A stretch of DNA of 64,000 bases from Blastococcus sp. TF02A-35. GTDB lineage: Bacteria > Actinomycetota > Actinomycetes > Mycobacteriales > Geodermatophilaceae. Positions 35,123-43,780 of this stretch are shown one piece after another (position 1 is the stretch's first letter; the number at the start of each line of letters is the position of its first letter). The notes beneath the pieces were generated by a model. It worked only from the letters and a program-made list of their open reading frames with translations, had not been told where the DNA came from and did no database searches. Position numbers and translations under genes: made by a program. The stretch lies in NCBI RefSeq assembly GCF_004571075.1, contig NZ_SPQP01000017.1, forward strand, positions 1-64,000, in the 5' to 3' direction.

Positions 35123-35944
35123 TCAGCGGTTGCGGTCGACCGCGTCGGTGTCGAGCTCGATCTGCTCCTTGCGCACCGTTTCGCTTACCTGCTGCTGCTC
35201 GGTCACCGTGTCGACGTCAAGGCGAACGCGCTCCACCGGCACAGCCTCCTTCTGCACGACCGGACGCTCGGCGTGCAGCACCACCTCGTGCTCCTCCTCG
35301 GAGATCGCCGGGCCATCCATCGCGTTGCCGACGTTGGCGTCGGTGATCGGCTCCCGCTCCAGGCGCACCTCTTCGCGCGACACGGGGACGTTCACGGTCT
35401 GGTTCTCGGTGACCACGTACTTGCGCAGCCGCGCCTTGCCCGTCTCCACCCGCTGGGTGCCGACCTTGAGCTGCTCCTCGGAGCGGGTCATCGCGTCGTC
35501 GGTGGTGAGGCCGGAGGTGTCGTGGCCGACCGTGCGGCCCTGGACGTCGTCGAACACGCCGTCGCCGTCAGCGTCGCGGCGCTCAGGTCGGTCGCTCCCG
35601 CCAGCAGCCAGGCCGGTGTCCGGCTGGGTGCCGCCGAGTCCGTAGTAGCGGTAGAGCTCCGACTCCTCCTCCGGAGACAGGTGGCCGCTCTCGTCATCGA
35701 CGCGGGGAGCGTCCTTGACCGTCGCCTTCTCGTACGGGAAGCGGACCTGGTCACCGGAGAACTCGGCTTGGGCCAGCGGGATGAAGGTTTCCTTGGTGCC
35801 GAACAGGCCGGTGTTCACCGTCGCCCATTCCGGCTGCCCGGTCTCGTCGTCGAGGTAGACCTCGCCGACCTTGCCCAGCTTGCCGCCGTCGCTGGCGACC
35901 GCGGTGCTGCCGATGACCTGGCTGATCTGCTGTTCGGTGATCAT
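35123..35944 (-). CDS. PRC-barrel and DUF2382 domain stress protein
   Basis: 273 residues from ATG, with GAGGAG six bases upstream. Residues 1-75 are a PRC-barrel: IGSTAVASDGGKLGKVGEVYLDD, PEWATVNTGLFGTKETFIPL, FPYEKATVKDAPR. A DUF2382 domain follows from about 165 (RSEEQLKVGTQRVETGKARLRKYVVTE, NVPVSREEVRLEREPI, EHEVVLHAERPVVQKEAVPVERVRL). This pair is common in desiccation- and radiation-resistant actinobacteria and is often under SigB-type control. A matching promoter lies upstream. Confidence 0.93.
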   Translation of the reverse strand: MITEQQISQVIGSTAVASDGGKLGKVGEVYLDDETGQPEWATVNTGLFGTKETFIPLAQAEFSGDQVRFPYEKATVKDAPRVDDESGHLSPEEESELYRYYGLGGTQPDTGLAAGGSDRPERRDADGDGVFDDVQGRTVGHDTSGLTTDDAMTRSEEQLKVGTQRVETGKARLRKYVVTENQTVNVPVSREEVRLEREPITDANVGNAMDGPAISEEEHEVVLHAERPVVQKEAVPVERVRLDVDTVTEQQQVSETVRKEQIELDTDAVDRNR

Positions 35945-36054
35945 GAGACTCCTCGCGGGTGAGGGTGGGACAGAAAGTTGCGCCGCGCATCCCTCTAGGG
36001 GGTGACGCCGGGGGCGCTGCAGGCGGCCTGGGATCTCAAGCCGCGGGCACTCAA

Positions 36055-36079
36055 CTGCCCATCTGCTTACGGGGTAAAC
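36055..36079 (-). promoter_or_regulatory. SigB/SigF-type stress promoter for the PRC-barrel gene
   Basis: On the minus strand GTTT (36079-36076) is followed after 15 bases by GGGCAG (36060-36055), close to the actinobacterial general-stress consensus GTTT-N14-18-GGGTAT. It lies about 110 bp upstream of the start codon. Confidence 0.6.
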
Positions 36080-36235
36080 ATGGCGATCTGCGACTTCGCA
36101 GCGCAAGGGCCGAACCCGGATGACTGGATCTCTCCACCGTCGCTGGGGGTTGGCGGCGTTCGGTACAAGGGGGCCGCATGGTCGGTGACGCCTTCACGGG
36201 GCGAGCAGCGGCCGACGTCGGGAAGACTGGGCGCC

Positions 36236-37054
36236 ATGGCTGCAGAGGAATCAGACAGGCGACGTGGGGGTTCCGTGAGCGGATCAGACGGTCCCGTCGA
36301 TGCAGATACCCCAGAGGCGCGTGGCGGGGCGGCTGCGACCATCCCGGCGGCACCACCAGGAGCTGGGCGAACCTCGTTGGATCGGAGGCGGGTGCTGGGA
36401 GCGGCGCTCGCGTTCATCGACGAGAACGGCCTCGACGCCCTGACGATGCGCGGTCTGGGGGCCTATCTCGGCGTGGAGGGCATGGCGCTGTATCGCCACG
36501 TCTCGGGCCGGGACGCACTGCTCGACGGGGTGGTGGAGATCGTCATCGACGAGCTCTACGGAGACCCGGACGTCCACCTGCGGCCGACGCACGGTTGGCA
36601 GGACTTTTTGCAGCGCCTCGCGCACGGTTTGCGGCGCATCGCGCTGGCCCATCCCGCCGTCTTTCCGCTGATCGCCACGAGGCCACCGGCGGCTCCCTGG
36701 GTCCGCCCTCCGCTGCGCAGCCTGCGCTGGGTGGAGTCCTTCCTCGACGCGCTCGCCGAGCACGGGTTCACCGACGAGTCTGCGGTGGCCGCCTACCGGG
36801 CCTACACCAGCTTCCTTCTCGGTCACCTCCTGCTGGAGGTGTCCCAGTTGGGCGTTCCGATCAGCTCGCGGGACAAGGAGGCTGCCGAGCAGGAGTCGAC
36901 CACGGATCTGAGCGAGTACCCCCACCTTCTGCGGGTGGAACCGCTCCTGTCCCGGGATGAGTCCGCAGCCGAGTTCGAGGAGTCTCTGGAGAACCTTCTC
37001 GACCGCCTCGAGCGGTTGCTGCAGTCTCAGCGTTCCGGCCGACGCAGTCGCTGA
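36236..37054 (+). CDS. TetR-family transcriptional regulator (TetR_C_1 type)
   Basis: 272 residues from ATG at 36236; the frame stays open upstream but the extra sequence has no family match. After a disordered 45-residue lead, the HTH domain is clear: RTSLDRRRVLGAALAFIDENG, LDALTMRGLGAYLGVEGMALYRHVSGRDALLDGVVE. The C-terminal ligand domain (IALAHPAVFPLIATRPPAAPW, AYTSFLLGHLLLEV) fits the ActII/TetR class with drug-like ligands. The target may be itself or a neighbour; no classical operator was recognised. Confidence 0.9.
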   Translation: MAAEESDRRRGGSVSGSDGPVDADTPEARGGAAATIPAAPPGAGRTSLDRRRVLGAALAFIDENGLDALTMRGLGAYLGVEGMALYRHVSGRDALLDGVVEIVIDELYGDPDVHLRPTHGWQDFLQRLAHGLRRIALAHPAVFPLIATRPPAAPWVRPPLRSLRWVESFLDALAEHGFTDESAVAAYRAYTSFLLGHLLLEVSQLGVPISSRDKEAAEQESTTDLSEYPHLLRVEPLLSRDESAAEFEESLENLLDRLERLLQSQRSGRRSR

Positions 37055-37473
37055 CGCCTCGCGGTGCCACCGACACCAGCGTGAAGGTCCGGCAGCCCAG
37101 CCATTGCCAGGTCAGCTGGGTCGCCGGCGAGCCCGTCGAGCCGGGCATCTGCAGACTGCAGCTGGCACTCGACCAAGGGCTCTGAGAAGAGGTCCTCACG
37201 CTCGACCCCGGCGGAGCGGGCAGGCAGCAGGTCCTGGCCGACATCGGCTTCGTGCATCACGACATCGAGCGCTGGGTGCTGATGCTCAGCGCGCCTTCCG
37301 CCGGCAGCTGATCGTCGCGGGGCTCGGGGTCCGCCTCCCGCGCCCTCATGCCGTCGTCCTGGAGCAGGTCGGATGGTGCTGCAGGACACGCCGACGACGG
37401 CGGTCCTGATCAGCGTCGAGCGGCTTGCTCGGCGACCATGCGGACTGGACGAAGCCTCCACCTTGAGCCAGAG
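37055..37473 (+). other. Intergenic stretch containing a decayed coding frame
   Basis: 419 bp between the TetR gene and the OhrR-like gene. It holds the interrupted frame described at 37081-37311. Nothing else was seen to the right of 37311. Confidence 0.5.
37081..37311 (+). pseudogene. Interrupted small coding frame (internal stop)
   Basis: From GTG 37081 the frame reads coherently (GEPVEPGICRLQLALDQGL), meets a TGA at 37183, and continues in the same frame with EEVLTLDPGGAGRQQVLADI and GFVHHDIERWVLMLSAPSAG to TGA at 37309. The composition on both sides of the stop looks coding, while the opposite strand does not. I do not recognise the family. It could be a pseudogene of a conserved small actinobacterial protein. 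Confidence 0.4.
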
Positions 37474-37935
37474 CTAGGTGCGGCTCGTGGACATCGGGCG
37501 GCCCATGCGCTGGGCGATGTTCTCCAAGACGGACTTGAGCTCGGCGAACTCGGCGACGGTCATGCCCAGCTCGTCGATCATCATCTGCGACAGCGAGCAC
37601 GAGGGGTCCTCGAGGGCGCGGCCGGCGTCCGTGAGTCGCACCAGGACCAGCCGCTCGTCGTCAGTGGAACGGTGCCTGGTGATCAGGTCGAGCGCTTCGA
37701 GGCGCTTGATGAGCGGGGACATCGTGCCCGAGTCCAGGCCTAGCCGGGCACCGAGCCCGTTGACTGTCATGCCGTCGGTCTCCCACAGCGCCATCAACGC
37801 CAGCCACTGCGGGTAGGTGATGCCCAGGTCGTCGAGCATCGGGCGGTAGCGGGCGGTCACTGCTCTCGAGGCTGAGTACAGCGCGAAGCAGATTTGGTCG
37901 TCGAGGAGCGTGCTCGGCTGCGGAACCGTGTCCAT
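37474..37935 (-). CDS. OhrR-like MarR-family regulator (organic peroxide sensor)
   Basis: 153 residues from ATG at 37935 (GTG at 37953 adds six). The N-terminal LLDDQICFALYSASRAV carries the reactive Cys16 of OhrR, which is oxidised by organic hydroperoxides. The winged helix GITYPQWLALMALWETDGMTVNGLGARLGLDSGTMSPLIKRL and the wing STDDERLVLVRLTDAGRAL are typical. The usual partner gene ohr is not adjacent, so its target is elsewhere or differs. Confidence 0.88.
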   Translation of the reverse strand: MDTVPQPSTLLDDQICFALYSASRAVTARYRPMLDDLGITYPQWLALMALWETDGMTVNGLGARLGLDSGTMSPLIKRLEALDLITRHRSTDDERLVLVRLTDAGRALEDPSCSLSQMMIDELGMTVAEFAELKSVLENIAQRMGRPMSTSRT

Positions 37936-38173
37936 GGGGGCAGTCAACGGCACAAAGGTTGCGCGCGAGCGAAATCGAACGTGTCACGGTGCCCCTGGTG
38001 CAGATGGGGCAAACGCCCACTGAGGGACGGCCCCCTCTAAAGAGTGACCGCCGCACGCCGAAAATTTCTCAAGCAACTCTTATGCGTGCCGATGTCTTGT
38101 GTACGAGAGAACCATACCGGTTCCGAAACTCCGACCACCACGGACGGTGGTCGACCAAGGAATGGAGACCGCC

Positions 38174-38710
38174 ATGTGCGCCTGCACCCACAACCACGGC
38201 ACGCCCGCTCGTCGCACCCGCAAGCGCGTCGGCGTCGTCCTCTCCACCACCGTGCTGCTCATCGGCGGCGGCGTCGCCTGGGCAGCCTGGACGACGAGTG
38301 GGACCGGTGCCGCCACCGCGCAGGCCACCACCGCCGACAGCCTGGTCGTCGGCCCGGGAACACCGGTCGGCACGCTGTACCCCAAGCCCGCCGGCGGCTA
38401 CGGCAACGGCACCGTCGGCGCCGTGCACACCACGGTGGCCAACCCCAATGCCTATCCGGTGCGGATCACGCAGGCCACCGTCGGCGCGATCACCATCACA
38501 CCGGCCAGCGGCAAGACCTGCGCCGCCGGAAGCGTCATCGCCTCCACCCCCGGGCCGATGACGCTGACCACGCCCATCAGCCTCGCGGCCAACTCCTCGC
38601 CCACGGCCGTGGACATCCCCGGCGCGATCGAGATGATCTCCTCCGCCGAGGACGGCTGCCAGGGCGCCGCGATCAGCCTGACGCTGACGCTCACCGCGGC
38701 GTCGGCCTGA
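38174..38710 (+). CDS. SipW-type signal peptide exported protein (TasA/camelysin-like)
   Basis: 178 residues from ATG at 38174 with GGAG six bases upstream; an ATG at 38162 is an alternative. An N-terminal cluster CACTHNH and a basic stretch lead to RVGVVLSTTVLLIGGGVAWAAW, a hydrophobic core of the SipW-dependent type. The mature part is Thr/Ala/Gly-rich and beta-stranded (VVGPGTPVGTLYPKPAGGYG, VHTTVANPNAYPVRITQATV) with two cysteines that could pair. It probably assembles on the cell surface. No SipW peptidase gene is in the window. Confidence 0.78.
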   Translation: MCACTHNHGTPARRTRKRVGVVLSTTVLLIGGGVAWAAWTTSGTGAATAQATTADSLVVGPGTPVGTLYPKPAGGYGNGTVGAVHTTVANPNAYPVRITQATVGAITITPASGKTCAAGSVIASTPGPMTLTTPISLAANSSPTAVDIPGAIEMISSAEDGCQGAAISLTLTLTAASA

Positions 38711-38738
38711 CGGCACCACCGACCGAGAGGACCCTCCC

Positions 38739-39209
38739 GTGCTGGCCCGTCTCGCGAGCCTGCTGCTCGCCGCCTCCGCCGTGCTCGTGCTCGGCGTCAC
38801 GCCCTCGGCGGAGGCGGCCTGGGCCACGACCGGCGTCGGGCCGGCCACCCAGAAGGCCATGGCCATGCCGACCGGCACCATACCCGTGAGCGTTCACGGC
38901 GTGAGCCTCGGTGCGGTCGGACGGGCCTACACGATCACCTGGCCCACCGCCTGGCTGCAGGCCGGACGACCCGCCACGGGGTACATCATCAATCGCAGCT
39001 CCAGTCTGCTGGGTCAGGCCCTGCTGTCCGGCGGCAGCTGCGCCGGCCTGTCCACCAGCAGTCGGTACGTGCCCGTGGACACCATGGCATCCACCCAGAC
39101 CTGCACCGACGAATCACTGGTCACCCTCGGAACCGTCCGCTACTCGGTCACCCCCGTCTACGGCAACTGGCGAGGACAGCCGTCGGACTGGACCCCAGCG
39201 TTCAACTGA
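38739..39209 (+). CDS. Secreted protein, partner of the preceding exported protein
   Basis: 156 residues from GTG, 28 bp after the previous gene. A signal peptide (LARLASLLLAASAVLVLGVTPSAEA) is followed by a beta-rich mature domain: YTITWPTAWLQAGRPATGYI, SVTPVYGNWRGQPSDWTPAF, with a Cys pair (GSCAGL, TQTCTD). Fibronectin-III-like strand pattern; no catalytic motif. Likely co-transcribed and co-exported with its neighbour. Confidence 0.75.
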   Translation: MLARLASLLLAASAVLVLGVTPSAEAAWATTGVGPATQKAMAMPTGTIPVSVHGVSLGAVGRAYTITWPTAWLQAGRPATGYIINRSSSLLGQALLSGGSCAGLSTSSRYVPVDTMASTQTCTDESLVTLGTVRYSVTPVYGNWRGQPSDWTPAFN

Positions 39210-39369
39210 CGCAAGAGGAACGCCAGGCGTGCTGCCCCCTATCGACGCTATTGGGAGGAGCCAAGGCGCGGCTGCCGACGGTGCGGGAGCGGCGACGAAC
39301 GCTGGGCACGTCAAGTTTCACGAGATCGCTTCCAGTTCGCTCTCACCGGCTCGCCGGTGCGATAGGGGA

Positions 39370-40584
39370 CTAGGCCGTGGTGGGCCCGAGGTCGGCGAGT
39401 TGCCGCTCGTTGCCGGTCCGCCACTCCAGCAGCACGATGCTGGCGTCGTCCTGCAGGTGGTCGGCCTGGTGGTCCAGCACGCGGCGCATGAGCCGGCGGA
39501 GAGTCTCCGGTGCCGGGTCGCCGTCGGCCGCGGCGCGGTCGATGAAATCGCCCAGCCTGTCCTCGCCGAAGAACTCCCCCTCCGGGGAGCGGGCCTCCAC
39601 GATGCCGTCGGTGTAGAGGACGACGCGGTCGCCGGGGTGGAGCTGGGTCACGCAGACGTCGGGCTTTCGGAGCTGGAGCCCCAGTGGTGGGTGTGGCTTG
39701 CACGGCCCGGGGTCCAGCAGGGCGCCGTCGCGGACGATGAGCGGCGTGGGGTGGCCTGCGTTGACCCATCGCAGCTGGCCGGTGTCCAGATGCAGGCGGG
39801 CGATGGCGGCGGTGGCGAACCGGCTGCCGCTGAACTCGCTGGCGATGACGCGGTTGATGGCTGCGGCGATGTCGGGCAGGTCCCATGCGTTACGGCGGGC
39901 GTGGCGGTAGGCGCCGACCGCGGCCGAGGCCAGCAGAGCAGCGGGCAGGCCGTGCCCGACCGCATCCAGCACCATGAGGTCTGCATTGGGGCCGTTGACG
40001 GCGTAGTCGAAGGTGTCCCCGCCGATGTCGTAGGCCGGCTCCAGCGCGCCGGCGATCACCACGCGGTCGGAGGCGAAGGTCAGCGGCGGCAGCAGGTCCC
40101 ACTGGATCTCCGCGGCCAGGCTGAGGGTCTTTCGGCGGCGGAGCTGGGCGAAGATGTCGGTGTACTGGCCGTTGACGACGAGCAGCTCGGCGACCAGGCC
40201 TGCGAACGCCCGCAGTCGGCCCTCCAGCTCCGGCGTGAGATCCGTGACCAGCATCTCGACGACGCCCACGCGCTGCACCCCGTCGACCAGGGGGATCCAC
40301 AGTCGGCGCGCGCGTGGGTTGATGCGGGTGGACTGCACCTCGACCCGGCGGAACGCCCGGCCGCCGACCGTGCCGTCGACGCTGAGCTCCTGCCGCACGG
40401 GCACGCCTTCGCCGCGGATGGGTTGCAGAAGGAGCTGCTCGTAATCGGTCAGGTAGATGACGGTCTCGGCGGCGCCGAGCTGGCCGGCACGACGCGCGAC
40501 CACCGCTGAGAGTTGGTCGGGTGCCAGCAGGTGGATGTCGTCGAGCAGAGCCTGCAGTGGGTCGACGTCGATCACGTCGGGCAA
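39370..40584 (-). CDS. PP2C/SpoIIE-type serine phosphatase with N-terminal GAF-like domain
   Basis: 404 residues from TTG at 40584; GTG at 40575 is an alternative. The first 145 residues resemble a GAF fold (AAETVIYLTDYEQLLLQPI, RRLWIPLVDGVQRVGVVEML). The PP2C_SIG domain has EIQWDLLPPLTFASDRVVIAGALEPAYDIGGDTFDY, LMVLDAVGHGLPAALLASAA, GHPTPLIVRDG, VLYTDGIVEARS and DDASIVLLEW, so the metal-binding aspartates are intact. Such RsbU/RsbP-like enzymes dephosphorylate STAS antagonists in partner-switching. Two STAS proteins and two RsbW-like kinases lie within 12 kb. Confidence 0.92.
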   Translation of the reverse strand: MPDVIDVDPLQALLDDIHLLAPDQLSAVVARRAGQLGAAETVIYLTDYEQLLLQPIRGEGVPVRQELSVDGTVGGRAFRRVEVQSTRINPRARRLWIPLVDGVQRVGVVEMLVTDLTPELEGRLRAFAGLVAELLVVNGQYTDIFAQLRRRKTLSLAAEIQWDLLPPLTFASDRVVIAGALEPAYDIGGDTFDYAVNGPNADLMVLDAVGHGLPAALLASAAVGAYRHARRNAWDLPDIAAAINRVIASEFSGSRFATAAIARLHLDTGQLRWVNAGHPTPLIVRDGALLDPGPCKPHPPLGLQLRKPDVCVTQLHPGDRVVLYTDGIVEARSPEGEFFGEDRLGDFIDRAAADGDPAPETLRRLMRRVLDHQADHLQDDASIVLLEWRTGNERQLADLGPTTA

Positions 40585-40671
40585 CGTATCCGGATAAGCG
40601 GGGTGTCACATCATGGCGGGCCACCTGATTGGTTCCTGCGGAATGCGACGTTGCTCACTACTCTGAGTCGG

Positions 40672-40905
40672 GTGCCTACCTACCGCCTCGTAGCGCTCGA
40701 GCGGACGCAGTCCGTTGTCTTCGACGCCGTCGACGATGACGCCGCCGAACAGCAGGCCCGCGAGACGTCCTGCCGACTCCCGGAGCCTCCTCGAGGCTGC
40801 TTCGCGACGTTCCTGCTGGAGCGGGAGATCGACCGTCGTTGGTCGACGGTGCGTGCCTGGGTGCCGGAGCGGGGGGTTCTGCCGCTGCGCGGCTACGGGA
40901 CCTAG
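40672..40905 (+). CDS. Small DUF protein, paralogue of 41474-41698
   Basis: 77 residues from GTG. It shares a pattern with the protein at 41474: YRLVALERTQSVVFDAVDDD here against YRLVDDEDKELVSFETDDD there, and WSTVRAWVPER against WAELRTWVPRP. The sequence suggests a small alpha/beta domain. Its stop overlaps the convergent MarR gene by four bases. Function unknown. Confidence 0.65.
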   Translation: MPTYRLVALERTQSVVFDAVDDDAAEQQARETSCRLPEPPRGCFATFLLEREIDRRWSTVRAWVPERGVLPLRGYGT

Positions 40906-41348
40906 GGCGCGCTGCGGCCGGTTCCGATCGCCGGGAGGTTGGTCAGCAGCCCGTGCAGCTGGTCGACGACATCGGCGTCGGCCAGCTGTTCCTCGAGCTC
41001 GAGCAGGATGGCGTAGGCGTCCCTGGCCAGCTGCAGTCCCCGCTGGGGCACACAGACGAGCCGGCCGCCGCGGCGAGTCGGGTCATCGAGCATCTCCAGC
41101 AGCCCGAGCCGGACGAGGCCCTGGACGAGGTCGGCAGTGGCCTGCCTGGTGTTGCCCAGTCGCCGCGCGAGCTCGGCGGGATGGACGGGGAAGTCGCTGA
41201 GATGAGCAAACACGGCGGTCTGCGCCGCGGACAGTTTCGGCCAGCCGCGACGTTCGAGTTCGGCGCGCGACTGCTCGTCGAACCAGCGGCTGGCCAGGAG
41301 TAGCAGTCGCGCGAGTGGGGGCCGTGCGCCAACTCGCCGTGCCGTCAT
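40902..41348 (-). CDS. MarR-family transcriptional regulator
   Basis: 148 residues from ATG at 41348; GTG or ATG starts at 41357-41366 are possible. The winged helix is visible: WPKLSAAQTAVFAHLSDFPV, PAELARRLGNTRQATADLVQGLVRLGLLEMLDDPTRRGG. The long N-terminal helix RLLLLASRWFDEQSRAELE forms the dimer interface. No reactive cysteine is present. It lies between the two small paralogous genes, which it might control. Confidence 0.85.
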   Translation of the reverse strand: MTARRVGARPPLARLLLLASRWFDEQSRAELERRGWPKLSAAQTAVFAHLSDFPVHPAELARRLGNTRQATADLVQGLVRLGLLEMLDDPTRRGGRLVCVPQRGLQLARDAYAILLELEEQLADADVVDQLHGLLTNLPAIGTGRSAP

Positions 41349-41473
41349 CTCACCCACCATAAGCACCCGTGACGAAAACGCATTGTCGTGGCGCGAATTA
41401 CCCGGTCAAGGCTCTGGAGTGTCATGTAACCTGACACGCGTTTCACGGATGAGTTGTGGCAACGTGAAGGCAA

Positions 41474-41698
41474 GTGGGGGATTGGGGCGCGTCCGTGGGG
41501 TTGTACCGGCTCGTCGACGACGAGGACAAGGAGCTGGTCTCGTTCGAGACCGACGACGACGCGAAGGCTGTTCGCGAGGCTCGAGACTGGACGCACGGGC
41601 GCGTCGGTGTGGCCGCGGTGTTCACCCTGCAGGTGCAGCGGGGCGACGAGGGCGCCTGGGCCGAGCTCCGCACATGGGTTCCCCGCCCGCAGAAGTAA
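41474..41698 (+). CDS. Small DUF protein, paralogue of 40672-40905
   Basis: 74 residues from GTG, with GAAGG four bases upstream. Conserved with its paralogue at YRLV, the acidic DDD, a central AR and WxxxRxWVP near the C-terminus. The two genes flank the MarR gene, one on each side. No known fold was recognised. Confidence 0.65.
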   Translation: MGDWGASVGLYRLVDDEDKELVSFETDDDAKAVREARDWTHGRVGVAAVFTLQVQRGDEGAWAELRTWVPRPQK

Positions 41699-41790
41699 GT
41701 GTGGCAAGAGGCGAACACCTGGTCGGACGGCAGGGTCGTCAAGAAGTCCGGTATCGCGCGGCCGTCGTCCACCGACACCTCCTGACCTCC

Positions 41791-42099
41791 ATGTCAGTTG
41801 CAGATCTTTGGTCCTCGGCCGTCCGCCGTGTACGCAACGACCCGGCCGCCATCGCTGAGCTCCGGGCTGGGCTGCGCGCAGCGGCCGAGGCGCTAACCGC
41901 GGCCGGGCTGACGTTTGACCTTCCCGACGTGGACGCTTGGCTGCTAGCCGGCTCGCCCGACGAGTGCCGCCTTGCGTTGACTGGACGCGGACAGCCGCTG
42001 GTCTGGCAGCACCCAGCATGGGTCGAGTGCCGATCGGCTCGCCAACTCGCTAATGCACTCGAGCGGGCGGCCGACCGGTACGTGCACGACATCGTCTAG
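41791..42099 (+). CDS. Hypothetical protein
   Basis: 102 residues from ATG (MSVADLWSSAVRRVRNDPAA). It is mainly helical: IAELRAGLRAAAEALTAAG, then LPDVDAWLLAGSPDECRLAL and ARQLANALERAADRYVHDIV. No signal peptide or membrane segment. Family unknown; coding is supported by composition and clear ends. Confidence 0.6.
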   Translation: MSVADLWSSAVRRVRNDPAAIAELRAGLRAAAEALTAAGLTFDLPDVDAWLLAGSPDECRLALTGRGQPLVWQHPAWVECRSARQLANALERAADRYVHDIV

Positions 42100-42550
42100 G
42101 TGGTCATGGGGTGCGTCGGTTGGTGGGCGGTTCCTCGACTTGGGGTGCAAGCCATAGCTCAGCTCCATAGTCAATAAGTCGCTGCTGTCGCACCAGCGCG
42201 TCGAGCGCCATCGGAACGCGCCGGCGAGGCGACCGGGGCCCGGGCACTACGGACCAGTCTTCGTCGGATCTCCGCCGCCGTGCGGCGGTAGACGGCGTCG
42301 GAAGACTGATCGACGTGACCGTCCGGTTCGCCGAGGCGTCAGACGGTTGTGGTCAGAGATTAGAGGAAATGGCGGTCGAGCCGCAGGCGGGTCAATTCGT
42401 GCCGAAGCGACGTCGGTGCTCGTGTCAGCGCTATACGCCGGTTGGAAGAAAGAGCATGTGCACCTCAACGCAGGTGCCAGGTCACCACGGAGATCGACGC
42501 GCAGGGGTAACGGGTCATTTGTGCGGGGCGTCTGAACCCATCCGCAGATG
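42100..42550. other. Long intergenic stretch with a composite hairpin
   Basis: About 450 bp of reduced GC content. The only structure seen is a nested dyad: CAGTCTTC (42255-42262) with GAAGACTG (42301-42308), enclosing CCGCCGC-CGT-GCGGCGG (42272-42288). It could be a terminator, an RNA element or a small palindromic repeat. No coding frame is convincing. Confidence 0.5.
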
Positions 42551-43426
42551 TCAGGTTTTGCCAGCCGAATCGGTTCCGTATTGGGGTGCAGAAGCCTCGG
42601 CGTCTGGCCAGCCCCATCCGTCCGGGTCCACAGCATCGTGAACATGAAGCCCGGAGCGTGTGCGCTTCGCGTGATACATGGCAGCGTCGGCTTGTCGCAG
42701 CAGTGCCGCAGCGCGAGCCGTTGGCTGCTCGGGACGAGGGACCTGGTCCGGCGCCCCTGACGCGTCGTATCCAGTCACGCGCGCGACCCCAACGCTGGCG
42801 CCGATGGTCACGCGATGGCCGTCCACCGCGTAGGGCTGCCGAATGACTTCGATGAGACGGCGTGCAACGTCCGCCACCAACGGAAGGCTCGATTCCGGGA
42901 GCACGATGACGAACTCATCGCCGCCGAGCCGCCCGACCCGGGCATCGGCGCGAAACTCGCCCGACATGCGTAAGGCAACCGCAGCCAGGACCCGATCGCC
43001 CGCGTGGTGGCCGAAGCTGTCGTTGACCCCCTTGAATCCATCGAGGTCGATGAGCAGTACAGCTCCTCGCCAGACTGGGTCGGTTTCTGCCAGGGCCTCT
43101 TCGAGGTGAGAAATGATTTCTGACCGGTTGTAGAGGTTAGTCAGGGGATCGTGGGTTGCGCGATGTCGCAGCTCCGCGACCGCAGATTGCCGCTCTGCCG
43201 CCTGACTTCTCAGGTCCTTCGCGCGTCGAAGACCGAATATCAACATGAAGGCGTGCGCGCCGGCGATCACCAGAATGACGTCGTCACCGAGTGGAAAGTG
43301 CGCTGCGGACCAGGTGGCGATGTGCGCAGGCAGGTCACGAGCGAGGCTCAGGCAAGCAAGGATCACCGTCGCCAGTGCTACCGCTCCTGCGTCACGGCGT
43401 ACTCGTTTCCGCAGTGGGTCGATCAT
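42551..43426 (-). CDS. Membrane-bound GGDEF diguanylate cyclase
   Basis: 291 residues from ATG. Two N-terminal helices (GAVALATVILACLSLARDL, VILVIAGAHAFMLIFGL) and a coiled linker precede the GGDEF domain: HDPLTNLYNRSEIISHLEEAL, LLIDLDGFKGVNDSFGHHAGD, RLGGDEFVIVLPES. The active-site GGDEF is intact. The inhibitory I-site position (RxxD, six to nine residues before) reads RADA, so product inhibition is probably lost. It would make cyclic-di-GMP at the membrane. Confidence 0.9.
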   Translation of the reverse strand: MIDPLRKRVRRDAGAVALATVILACLSLARDLPAHIATWSAAHFPLGDDVILVIAGAHAFMLIFGLRRAKDLRSQAAERQSAVAELRHRATHDPLTNLYNRSEIISHLEEALAETDPVWRGAVLLIDLDGFKGVNDSFGHHAGDRVLAAVALRMSGEFRADARVGRLGGDEFVIVLPESSLPLVADVARRLIEVIRQPYAVDGHRVTIGASVGVARVTGYDASGAPDQVPRPEQPTARAAALLRQADAAMYHAKRTRSGLHVHDAVDPDGWGWPDAEASAPQYGTDSAGKT

Positions 43427-43780
43427 GTGGCGACCTGCTGACGAGGTGTGACGCAGCGTCCGGCGACCACTGTGCCCACCTCCCGCGCTCGTTGTCCTTG
43501 GACTCTGAAGATCGGCTCCGATCGATCGTTACTTGAGCGCCTTGGGTTGCTTCAGCAAGAGCATCCGCTCGGCATCGAGTGCTCAGGCCAACAGTGCGCA
43601 CCCATGCGTCGCCGCACTTGAGGAGATGCACGCTGGTGGAGCTCCGTGCTGGATCAGGGCATCCGGTTCCATACGCGCGCACGAAGCTGCGTCGAATGGG
43701 CTCGAGCGAGCGGAGCGGTGGCTCGAAAGGCTGGGGTGACCGTCAGGAGGCCGAGCGTGCCCGCGAGACGGTCGGCTTCC
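43427..43780. other. Intergenic stretch, no gene seen
   Basis: 354 bp between the GGDEF gene and the STAS gene. Short open frames exist on both strands but none has a ribosome site or family resemblance. No hairpin of note. Confidence 0.5.
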
